A DNA stretch of 64,000 nt. Origin: Anthopleura xanthogrammica. Lineage: Eukaryota > Cnidaria > Anthozoa > Actiniaria > Actiniidae. The stretch spans positions 10,108,400 through 10,172,399 of the forward strand of contig OZ025211.1 of NCBI GenBank assembly GCA_964019055.1. The letters are read 5' to 3'. The translations under genes were made by a program, and so were the position numbers. Shown here one piece after another: positions 1-10,282 of the stretch; the stretch's first letter is position 1; each line of letters opens with the position of its first letter. Below the pieces are notes generated by a model. It ran no database searches. It had not been told where the DNA came from and saw only the letters and a list, made by a program, of their open reading frames with translations.

Positions 1-27
1 AAGATAAATTTCATATCTTCTACCTAG

Positions 28-2409
28 TGCGTTCATCGCGACCTGGCTGCAAGGAACATTCTGTTGGCAGATGACTTTGTTGCAAAGGTAGCAGACTTTG
101 GCTTGTCACGTGATATTTACGAAACGGGAGAATATGAGAAGACTACAACGGTGAGCTTAAACAATGTTAATCATGCATGGTATATGATTACTTCTTCAAG
201 CAAAAAAGAATTTCTCCGAAAATACTTATTACTGTTTTTAAACTAGTTAAAACTATCATGATTCCAATAAATCGCCAAGCTATCGCACTACTAGTGCATC
301 TTCAGGGATGAAGTATTGTGACAATAACTCAAATAAACCAAAGACTATTTGCGCGCGTTTAAGAGTACAAAATAATCGTGTATACACAAACATAAACCTG
401 ACGTACCTACCAGAAAAAGTTAAAATAGTTAAAACGAGTTATGATCTTGAGAATAGCCAATGTTCATGAGCTCGAAATTATAGCACAAAGTATGATAGGA
501 AAGTGAGTTCTTACGCTTTTTTGGCTCCTCTAAAACAATTCATCTGACAATTTTTCCTTCGACATTTTCTATAGAAATAAAAGGATTTTAGCAGGCCAAA
601 ATAACAGAGTAATTTTTTCTGATAATTCCTTTGATTTCCCTGTTACATTTTTAAAGAACTCACTTTCCCAGAGTGCTTTGTGAGCTTTGATGCACATTGC
701 ACGACTAATATCAATTTATTTTAGCGCATACCTAACATTTTCCCCATCCTTTTTACAGGGTAAGCTTCCTACCAGATGGATGGCTATCGAGTCCTTGGAA
801 TTGAGGCGATTTACTATGAAGAGCGATGTGTAAGCATGGATTGGTATATCTTATTATCCTATGATTTCTTAGTTTTATTTATTAGTTGGTTCAAGTAAGT
901 GATGATGATTTTATTTTTAAGATGGTCTTTTGGAGTTCTTTTGTGGGAACTTGAAACTAAAGGTTAGTAAATTAATTCCTATTTTTGGCACTGTTCTAGA
1001 ATAGTTATTGATTACCACCAATCAGATGGCCATTTTTGTCTGTGCAGGCTGGCCATCTGAATCGCGCTAACGATCATATTATTCCTTGACAATCATTTTT
1101 CAAGGTCTCATGCCACATGGAGCTATTTCCTTCACGGAACTACTCGACAAACAGAAGAAAGGTTACCGATTGGAGCAACCTAAAGGGACCCCCGATGAAT
1201 TGTAAGCTTTCTGTTGAGTATTTAAAACATATTTTTCCTCGTTGCAAGGCTGACATAAGGTTATAGGCACAGCCAGCTGATCTATGAAAAAATATTAGCC
1301 AATCAGAATCGAGAAAATTTGCAAAACTGAGGTGTCATCCTTAGTAGGCCGGCGACCTGGGAAACGGATATTTCTTTGTTTTATTTTCCCACTCAATGAT
1401 GTAATGAATATCATAGTAAATGTATACAAAAGTTTTAAAATATCTCCTGAAAATTAAGATTCATCTCAGATATAAACTTTCATAAGTCAATTTTCTCAGG
1501 CTCCATGACACCTCAGTGACATTTTACAGAGACGTCATTTCTACGACACCTTTTCAGATCAGCTGGAGTAGAGTACATGTGAAGAAATAAATACTATACT
1601 TTAAAAATATCTGGAGTTTATGCTTCAGCTTGTCACTATACAGTTTACCTTACTCGAGCTCTAAAAGCACTACCTTCATGTTGACCCTCCTAAAGCTCAA
1701 AAAGCTCTATCTTCAAGTTGGTTGATTTGTAACCAAGGAAGCTTAAGAGCATTTCTCATGCGCATCATCTATATGCATGTTACTTATGCGTGCGCTCATA
1801 ATCTTGATGTCGTTTGAATGTTTGATGGGCAAAATAGTTATCAAGAAAACAAGTTTTTCACCACTCCAAACTCTAATTGTGATACACATATTTTCTATTT
1901 AGTAATTTCACCGTGGAAAATGAAAAAAGAATAATCTGACGAGGTGTCCCTTAAACGCCCTTATATGTTCTTCTTGCAGATATCGCGTGTTCCAGATGTG
2001 CTGGCAGGCTAATCCTCAACAACGCCCAACTTTTTCTCAAATCTGCAATACATTGGAAGTAATGTTGAATGATAACCAGGTGGGTAGTGTGTGTGTGTGT
2101 GTCTGTCTGTCTGTCTGTCTTCGGGCCACATTTTGAACGATGCCTTCACTGAATTGAAGGATGCGTTATGGACTAATTTGCCTGCCTTGAAACATTTACT
2201 GAATAGCACACTTGCTCCACAAGTAGTAACCAAAAAACCGCTTCTTTAAAATTTACTTGAAGTCATATTTTAATATAAAATCTATATTCTAAACTTCTAT
2301 TTTCTTATTTGTCTAGACATCAAATGGAAATTTGAACAAGGAAGATTTAGAAATAAAGCAAGGTTCGAAGAACGAAGAAGGAAATGCCAACAACCAAACC
2401 ATTGCCTGA
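28..2409 (+). CDS. Receptor-type tyrosine kinase, 3' exons of the kinase domain (5' partial)
   Basis: Six exons join in frame to 174 codons plus TGA: 28-150, 759-829, 922-962, 1105-1201, 1980-2079 and 2317-2409. The product would phosphorylate protein tyrosines from the plasma membrane. Visible motifs are the catalytic loop [10 protein letters not shown] (exon 1), the metal-binding DFG in ADFGLSRD, an activation loop with two tyrosines (IYETGEYEK), then [10 protein letters not shown] and [11 protein letters not shown], and the lobe-end signature [16 protein letters not shown] short tyrosine-free tail follows the kinase. HRDLAARN, as opposed to HRDLRAAN, fits receptor-type more than Src-type kinases. 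The loop resembles Met/Ret/FGFR-like groups, but I cannot assign a subfamily. The N-lobe, membrane helix and ectodomain lie outside the window. Introns carry fold-back elements (see 452-700 and 1268-1567). No clear AATAAA was seen just after the stop. Confidence 0.9.
452..700 (-). repeat. Dispersed repeat, copy 1 (inverted relative to 2772-3020)
   Basis: This roughly 249-bp stretch in the first visible kinase intron is the reverse complement of 2772-3020 with scattered mismatches. It runs from AATAGCCAATGTTCATGAG to GAGCTTTGATGCACATTGC. On the minus strand it keeps the ATGTCGAAG start seen in the other copy, but the reading frame stops after about eleven codons. Confidence 0.8.
1268..1567. 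mobile_element. Fold-back (MITE-like) element, family A copy 1
   Basis: The ends are inverted copies: CAGCTGATC and AACTGAGGTGTCATCC on the left, ATGACACCTCAGTGAC and GATCAGCTGG on the right. The core holds paired T-rich and A-rich stretches. It lies in the kinase intron 1202-1979. A second member of the family is at 37097-37365. There is no coding capacity. Confidence 0.7.
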
Positions 2410-3788
2410 ACCATCCTGAGCTATGACGCACGATATGTTATGAACGATAAATCATCCGCTGAATGAGCGACAATATTTCTTCACTAAAAACGTCTACAGC
2501 GCCAATCAATCACTTACAGCTTGTTTAATAGCCGAAAAACCTCTTAGTTTGATTATCCCTTCAATGACGTGTTCCGCCGCCCAAAAAAAATGAGATGGGT
2601 GGGATAGCAATGCGCTATCTTTGTGATTTCCAATCATCCCCGAGATAAAAAGATAACAAAGGGCATGGTGGCTACGTTGGTTGGTAAAACAAAAGAAACC
2701 AATGTAAAAAATATTTTGTTAAATTCAACCAAAATGGCGGCTATATATATATATATATAAGCCAGCAATAGGCAATGTGCATCAAAGCTCACAAAGCACT
2801 CTGGGAAAGTGAGTTCTTTAAAAATGTAACAGGGAAATCAAAGGAGCTATCAGAAAAAAAATTACTCTGTTATTTTCGTCTGCTGAAATCCTTTTATTTC
2901 CATAGAAAATGTCGAAGAAAAAATTATCAGATGAATTTTTAGAGGAGCCAAAAAAGCGTAAGAATTCACTTTCCTATCATGCTTTGTGCTAGAATTTCGA
3001 GCTCATGCACATTGGCTATTGCAAATTTCCAAAGAAGAAACCTCTCGCAATATCAGTTGTTTCTTATGTGATTTTTTTGTAATAGTTTCATCACTTTCCA
3101 TAAATTCGTTATACTGCATGGTGAAACAGAATTCCTTTAATTTGTCCCTTGCAGCCATGTGTTTCATCATGCAATGAAAAGATGTTGGAATAATGGTGAA
3201 TCTTTACCTCTGATATCTTCTTTTAGCGCAGTATACATATTCCAAAATATATATAAGATCCATATTCCTCAAAATAGCTAAAATGTTATATACAAAAAAA
3301 GGCACAGCTTTTGCTAATTAGATCGTACGTTTTCACTCATAGAATTAGAACCAAATTTGAATTTTAGTTGCATTTTAGATTTTAATAAATAAAATATGAG
3401 ATTTTAGAAAAAAGTAATTTTTTTTGCTATATTGTTGTTCTTGTTGATTTGTCTTGCTTCAGTGTATTCGTTCTGTTTCAGTTTGATAAGATGAATGTTT
3501 CATTTTATCTTAGCCATACTACCTTTATCCCTCTAATGGACTGAAAAGGGTATCCCAGCAGACGATTTGAAACATTTGGAGCAGAGCATTTTCTGAGCTG
3601 CCCGAAGAACGAAGCTAGTGATAGGACGGGATAATCAAATGGTGAAGGAAAACAAGGAAAAGAATAGACCCTAGCTTTCCGAATACATGGCGCCGATTTC
3701 GTCAAACGAGGATTCGCCGTCTTATTCAGATCTATTTCTTACATGGTCGATTCGTAAACTTAAGGCCCGTTTACACTAGCAACTTTTT
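2410..3788. other. Intergenic stretch after the kinase gene
   Basis: Apart from the dispersed repeat at 2772-3020 and a short (TA)n run near 2744-2759, I see no gene here. The short open frames lack splice context and recognisable motifs. Confidence 0.5.
2772..3020 (+). repeat. Dispersed repeat, copy 2, with a 27-codon open frame
   Basis: This is the partner of the copy at 452-700. It contains an ATG-to-TAG frame at 2909-2992 starting [18 protein letters not shown], which is lysine-rich with a KKRK nuclear-signal-like patch. The same start codon is present but truncated in copy 1. The repeat may therefore carry the first coding exon of a larger transposon. That is inference, and no transposase was recognised. 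Confidence 0.7.
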
Positions 3789-3939
3789 CGCGCGACTTGA
3801 GCGGCGATTTTATGGCGATTTCACGACGATAGATCGCAGCTACGTCGCCGCCAATTCAAACATGATCGAAATTTAGTGCAACTCGTTGCGATTTGGGTCG
3901 CGATAAAATCGCCATTGAAATCGCCGCTCAAGTCGCGCG
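3789..3939. mobile_element. Short fold-back (MITE-like) element
   Basis: Arms of about 32 bp pair as CGCGCGACTTGAGCGGCGAT on the left with its complement ending GCTCAAGTCGCGCG on the right. A second internal GGCGATTT/AAATCGCC pairing is present. The flank reads GGCCCGTTTACACTAGCAAC. A distinct element with a similar GCAACTTGAGC end occurs at 61842-62082. Confidence 0.75.
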
Positions 3940-4371
3940 ATAAATTTGCGTATATTTTCAAAAACCAGGCGTTCCTCGAATCACCTTAAAAATTTAGATC
4001 TATTCCTTATACAAAATTTCACGACCTTTTTTAATTTATATTTAACTTTATAACGATATATTTTCAAACCTCTTAAATAGGTAATAGCCCGTTATTTTCA
4101 TCTATTTTGGGGCGTTTTAACACCTTTTGAATTAATTTCCGATCATTGAAAAACATCAATTTTGGTAATTTTTGACCATTTTGAATGGATTAGCCCATGC
4201 TCTTGATGGTTTTAGACATACTTTTAATTAAAATATTAAAATATTTACATTAAAAAATGTCGACATTGGGGCATTTTGAATGGAGTATTGCCCATGGTAT
4301 CGATAGATTCGAAGGTCAAAGGTTGATTAGCTTTGCTATAACGTGCTACGCTCTTAAAATAGATACATTTT

Positions 4372-4625
4372 TTTATTATTGTTATTCTTGTTTATTAAAA
4401 GGTAAAGTAACTATATTTAACGTCGGTAGTTCCTTCAGCTACGTGGCTGCTATCAATGGAAGCCGACGGTGCGCACTTTACCCCCTCTCTCCATCAGTGC
4501 TCTGTTTTAAGAGTATTCAAAGCTGAAGCTACACGGATTAGAGAGAAGTCGAAACAGACGTGGAGATCCTGAGGATCGAACCGTGGACCTCTAGCTCCGA
4601 AGGCCGCGCACTAATTACGTAATCA
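4372..4625 (-). mobile_element. tRNA-derived SINE copy
   Basis: Read on the minus strand, the head contains AGTGCGCGGCCTTCGGAGC and a pol III B-box-like GGTTCGATCCTC near 4573-4585. A unique body follows, and the tail ends in an AT-rich simple repeat near 4372-4385. This is a SINE and not a tRNA gene, because no cloverleaf is intact. Confidence 0.6.
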
Positions 4626-5004
4626 ATTAGAAAATATCTTTGAATGTTTGTTTTAAATGGCCACTTTCGTTACTTCATGTAAGATATTATTTAATGCTTC
4701 CCCTGTTAGAATAAAGAACGTCCATGACCCAATGTCAATTAACATGGCCATATGTTTGGGCTCCCTGTGACAAACAACATAGCGTGACCTGTTTTGAATT
4801 GTAAATTAGATTTTGTCTGTCGAATTTCGTTTTAGTTTATCAACAATCGACGAAGGATATTCAGAGGGAAATAAACTGCGTTTATATCAACAGTAAGTGA
4901 ATAAGAACGTTTATTTCTACTCTATAGATCTTGAGTTAAATTCTTCCCGTCTATTCCTGTTTAAATATATCTTATTTTATATGTGAACTGAATTTCAAAA
5001 ATCG

Positions 5005-5438
5005 TAATGGCTTCCCTGCCATAGTAATGTTTCCCAACCATAGTTTACTATAAGGATTGAATATTAAACATTGTAATGGCTTCCCTGACATAGTAATGTT
5101 TCCCAACCATAGTTTACTTATAAAGATTGAATATTAAACATTGTAATGGCTTCCCTGACATAGTAATGTTTCCCAACCATAGTTTACTATAAGGATTGAA
5201 TATTAAACATTGTAATGGCTTCCCTGCCATAGTAATGTTTCCCAACCATAGTTTACTATAAGGATTGAATATTAAACATTGTAATGGCTTCCCTGACATA
5301 GTAATGTTTCCCAACCATAGTTTACTATAAGGATTGAATATTAAACATTGTAATGGCTTCCCTGCCATAGTAATGTTTCCCAACCATAGTTTACTATAAG
5401 GATTGAATATTAAACATTGTAATGGCTTCATGCCATAG
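5005..5438. repeat. 69-bp minisatellite, about 6.3 copies
   Basis: Units begin at 5005, 5074, 5144, 5213, 5282, 5351 and 5420, so the period is 69 bp, with one 70-bp unit. Each unit starts TAATGGCTTCCCTG and contains TTTCCCAACCATAGTTTAC. Units differ mostly at one site (TGCC or TGAC). Because 69 divides by three, a minus-strand frame (5114-5536) reads through as a 23-residue repeat. I regard that frame as a by-product of the period. Confidence 0.9.
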
Positions 5439-6126
5439 GTTAGAGCAAAACCACTTAAGTCTAGATCCACAGGTTGCCTAACCACAAAATCTGGTACTTT
5501 ACAAGTATCCTCTTTCCCTCTAAATAATGATCCCAAGCTCGCGGGAAAATAGACTTTGTTTACGTGACTCTTGACTGAATAAACTAATAATTTTCTTAAC
5601 TACAATATTCTTTTTTAATATTACAGACTGGTATACGATGTTTTAAACACTGAGTCCCCGAAAAGGTTTCTATGGGTGAGTATTAGCCTATTTTTAAGAA
5701 GACTATTAGAATTACGATACATTTTTGTCTTATAACTGTCACACGATTGCACGTGTTGGTGTTAAAAAAGAGTCATTTCATATGATTTCATATAATGTTT
5801 AGTAGAGCAGATTTCATATGAATGGGAAACGTACGGTACCGTGTTGTACCGTATTCAAACATTGTGATAGGATGGGAGTTTGTCGTGCTTTTCGATTGGT
5901 CCAGAAGAAAAGATATTTGATAGACACATATTCGTACACATATTCGTAACCCACTCTATTATTGCCGACCCACTGAATACTGTCTACTAAGAGAGTAATT
6001 GTAAGAATCAAAATGGTTGATATTGAAAAGTCATTTTTGTTACACGAACGACATTACATTTAACATACCTATAAGTCTATTTTTTGATCCTCAAACAATA
6101 TAATATTTATAATATTATTTAAAGTA

Positions 6127-6495
6127 TTGAATATTATTAATTTATTTTTTGGTATTTTCTTGGCATCACAAGCTTTGCACATAACTTTGGCCGTCTATTC
6201 CGGTCTTCCCGATCCACAATGGCAGATACAACCAGATCACCCAAACTACCAACAGCTCCTCAACCTGTTCACTTCTGCTAAGAAGAATAATCTAACCTAC
6301 TCACCTGATAAGATGCCAGCACGACTTGGATACACAGGGTTTCTTGTACGACATCAGAACAAATCAGCTCGCTTGATTTTGGGTCCGAAGACGAAGGAGT
6401 TACAAAAGCTGTTACTCCAAACCGCCCCAGAAGACAGTGCTCCGAAAGACTTGATAGACAGAATTTTGGAGGCAGTGGATAAAGATGAAGTGTAA
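6127..6495 (+). CDS. Small secreted protein with YSGLPDPQW and LGYTGF motifs (start exon not seen)
   Basis: The frame is open from upstream of 6127 to a TAA at 6493-6495. It begins with a hydrophobic stretch (LFFGIFLASQALHITLA) that looks like a signal peptide. The mature part starts with VYSGLPDPQW and has RLGYTGFLV in the middle. I recall small secreted invertebrate proteins with [VY]YSGRPxPxW and LGYRGF motifs, but I know no function for them and cannot name the family. There are no cysteines after the signal. No ATG lies in frame: 6127 is a TTG. Either a short upstream exon supplies the start, with acceptors possible at AAAG before 6125 or CACAAG before 6172, or the copy is a pseudogene. 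An AATAAA at 6642-6647 suits its 3' end. Confidence 0.55.
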   Translation: MNIINLFFGIFLASQALHITLAVYSGLPDPQWQIQPDHPNYQQLLNLFTSAKKNNLTYSPDKMPARLGYTGFLVRHQNKSARLILGPKTKELQKLLLQTAPEDSAPKDLIDRILEAVDKDEV

Positions 6496-6641
6496 CTCAC
6501 TGAAAGTCAAATGAAAGTCAAATGAGCTAACTTGTGTAGAGCCACTGCTTATCCCTCCCACGCTATAGTATACAGGGAAGTCCACCCCTCCTTGTGTAGA
6601 GAAACCATAGTCCCGCATGGGGGAGGGATGGTTCATTAGCA

Positions 6642-6647
6642 AATAAA
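6642..6647 (+). promoter_or_regulatory. Polyadenylation signal AATAAA
   Basis: AATAAA lies about 150 bp after the stop of the small secreted gene and precedes a TG/T-rich stretch, as expected for a cleavage site. Confidence 0.5.
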
Positions 6648-6699
6648 ATGAATAATGTGAACGTAATTGTATTTTAAGTGTTTTATTGGAAAACATATT

Positions 6700-7627
6700 A
6701 GTCAAATATATATAAAAACTGGAAGAGAGTCGAAAAATAAATGTGTAACTGACCTCAATAATTTTAATTGAAATACACCAATAAAAGACATTAATACTTT
6801 CATCGATAAAGTCATTAATTCAAAAACTAGTATTGTGGCCTGGGGGGTAAAGAAAGATTGGATTAAATATTTCGCTATAAAATCTGAAAATTCCGAAAAT
6901 ACTATCGTACTAAATAATTCAGTAGAAAATGCTTGCGGTTAAACTTTATATAATATCATAAAAAACTTCTGATTTCATAATTTCTTAACCACCTGCTATA
7001 ATTACATACATATATACAAACACTTATTTTAGTAGTGCATATCGTGAATTGACAACGTTTTTAAGTATGATTTTACCCCCACCCTGCAAAATCAGAGTTA
7101 TCATTCATTATCCCTCTGCTGCAAGCGACATTCGAGCTCGTATCCATGATTGGTTTGAGCTATTCGAAGGGGCTTAAGCAACTGATATCCTTCATCAATT
7201 ACATATCTGAACATGGATTCCTTCGTCTTGAAATGATTAATAAGTTTATTTGGCACGCTTAACATCATTAGATATTATGCTGAACGTAGGGCTTTTCTTT
7301 GCAGATGGACTCTGCTAAAAATTATTTATAAAATAGTTGAAATATATAGAAGTATTTCTTGTGCATTCGTTTAGGCACCAGTAGTGTGTTTGACGCTATC
7401 CTGAATAATTTAGAATGTTCTAAGTGACCTTTCTTAGGCAAGCAGAACAAAATAATTGAGTTGTCTAGTAGAGCGTTACCCTCTCGCTGTTTTACGTAAG
7501 TCAAATACTAGCCTGAAGCGGATTGTTCTGTAAATAGTCAACCTGACGTGTTTGGTAGCCGAAAACATCAAGAATCACTGAAACCGTTTACTAACTATTT
7601 TATACTCATATAAGAAGTTCTATCAAG
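6700..7627. other. AT-rich intergenic stretch
   Basis: I see no gene, tandem repeat or clear fold-back here. It should hold the promoter of the discoidin-domain gene starting at 7628, but no TATA box is convincing in this AT-rich context. Confidence 0.4.
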
Positions 7628-10250
7628 ATGTGGTATTCCAATGTTGTATGCACTGAACTTTTGATAATCACTGTTCTTGTTAGTGCATCAGTGTCTTCGT
7701 CTCTCAATTGTTCATTTGAAGGTATTTTGATAATAACATGTTTTTTTATACAATTGTTCAATGTCCTATACTATGATCATCTACACAAATATGACTAGTC
7801 AGCCTTCTTTCATCTCTTTATCCCTATTTCTTAAGAACTTGGAATCGTAGCTTTAACATAGATGATATATTTAGTTAAACGAAAACAATATGTTTTCAAG
7901 TTAAGAGAGTTTTGAAAGTTATAGGTTAATGATATCCAATATTATATTTCAGCCTAAACACACTCTAGTTTTGCTCGATAGACAAGAAAATATTCTGTAT
8001 TTTCTTTTGGTCTTTCTGGTTTACTTAACTGATATATGTCCTATATACTTCCAGTAATTCAAATATACATGTATTCGAGAACATTTCAATTATTTTTGAG
8101 CCACAGACACACCAAACATTGTTTTCATAGTTCAGTAATTACTATATTCAAGGCAACACAATACCCAAAAAATATTAATAAACAAACATTTCCTTCCATT
8201 TTTTGTTTAGTTTTTTTGTTATATTCGATCATTTTTATGTTATTTCTATTTTTTTCATTACATACAATTATTTTCTATTTTAATCATGCTATTGATATAA
8301 CTGAATCGAAAGAGAGCAATGATGCGATCAGGAGTTCATGAACAATGAAGACATTAGTCAATGTTTATAACTTTTGGTATCAAGATAAATAGTAAACAAA
8401 AATATTTATCTAGTACAATAAAAAATATCTTAAAATCGAAGTTTGGTAATAACTTATATATCACATGTTTCAACGTCGATGGTAGATTTGGAAGATTTCG
8501 TTCTTTTGTTTCAAAATCTGTTCCCAATAATAATTTAACGCTAATATTGAAATTATACCTAATAATGCAAAATAATAAATATAATCATAGTAAAAACTGA
8601 AGTACTATTAAGAACTTTATCTTACATTTCTGATATTTAATGAAGGAAACTTGGTGAAAATATTTTCATAAATATTGATCATCTACGTAATAGCAATCGT
8701 GTCAAAATGCTTCAAAGGCTTGAATAAATTTAGTTGCCCCATTTATGAGCCTCTAGGTTGGGTTTTTCCTTAATTTATTATCTATCACTTATCAGCCATG
8801 TTGATGGTATAAACAAAGGAAGTTGACAAGAAATCTTTTAATGGATTCCTCCATGGCTGCGATGACGTAATGTAGAAATGAAGAATTTAGAGTTGGTTTG
8901 ACTAGCATTTTTTTTTTCGTATTTTCTTGCATAATTTTATATGTTACAATTTACTTCTGAATTTTTTTATCTTAAGCATAATAGATAGAACAAATTGAAT
9001 ACCACATTGCTTTGAAATAACAGGATTGTTACTAATATTTCTTTTAATTTAAAGCGTTTTTATCACATTTGAATTTTTTTTGTCTTTAATTTCCAGTACT
9101 AACTATAGATGGGAACTGCTCCACATCAAACAATTGTACAAATCGGACAATGGTCCACTTCCTGAACCCTGCTGCTGAATACATAAAAAGCAATTGTTAC
9201 GAAATTGAAAATTCTACAAAACATATTTGTAAATGTAAGTATTATGATTAATGCTTTTTGAAGATTGGAAATAGTTTTGATATTTGACATTCCGTGTCAA
9301 AAAAAGCACAAATGTATTCAGTAGATTGGAAATAGAAAGCATTACTTTCTTTTTCGAAAAGAAAAATGAATGAATGAATGAATGAATGAATGAATGAATG
9401 GATGGGTGGGTGGGTGGGTGGGTGGGTGGGTGGGTGGGTGGGTGGACGGACGGACGGACGGACGGACGGACGGACGGACGGACGGACGGACGGACGGACG
9501 GACGGACGGACGGATGGATGGATGGATGGATGGATGGATGGATGGATGGATGGATGGATGGATGGATGGATGGATGGATGGATGGATGGATGGATGGATG
9601 GATGGATGGATGGATGGATGGATGGATGGATGGATGGATGGATGGATGGATGGATGGATGGATGGATGGATGGATGGATGGATGGATGGATGGATATAAT
9701 GTAATGTAATGGAATGTAAAAATGTTTAGTCCAAATACTTTAGAATAATTTTTGATTTGTATTTGATATTTTTTTCTTCAAAAAGATGCAAACTATACTC
9801 AAAATGTGGAGTTGGGGGTAAAGATTCCTGGTAAAAATGAAAAAGGATATTTCCGAATACCAGACAAGAACATGAATGCATCTTCAAACCAGCAAGATGC
9901 AAGCCGTGCACGTATCGGCATTGATGAGATTGGTCAGTACAAAGCAGCGTGGTGTGCTGATTCAGATGACTCTGACAAATGGCTTGAAGTCAAATTTGGT
10001 TAGTGGGTAAAACTCATTTATAAATAATATATTGAATCATTTATCATTGCAGAACATTTACCCTTACGTTAGTTGTCTTGTGATTCTATGTACTTAGAAA
10101 GCGCATAAAGTTTATTTTAAGTCTACATGTCTATTCTAAAGCTTTCCCCTTTTTGACCGGAGAATGAATACATATCGCCGGTTTGAGATTACAATATTGT
10201 AAAAGAAAAAAGGTGGGTTTGTGGGTGCGGGATGGGATCGGGTTAACAAC

Positions 10251-10282
<32 letters not shown>

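Noticed and set aside
5114..5536. 140-codon minus-strand frame with a 23-residue repeat.
   Set aside because: Fully explained by a 69-bp tandem repeat. No splice or start context and no motif.
4836..5675. Candidate exon pair 4836-4892 and 5627-5675 that splice in frame (DEGYSEGNKLRLYQQLVYDV across the junction) around the minisatellite.
   Set aside because: The borders are good, and the peptide faintly recalls the N-terminus of a ligand-gated channel. However, exon 2 ends in phase 0, no following exon in frame was found, and it does not join the secreted gene at 6127.
9390..9709. Three overlapping open frames rich in Trp-Met-Asp-Gly.
   Set aside because: A 4-bp repeat with no stop in any frame.
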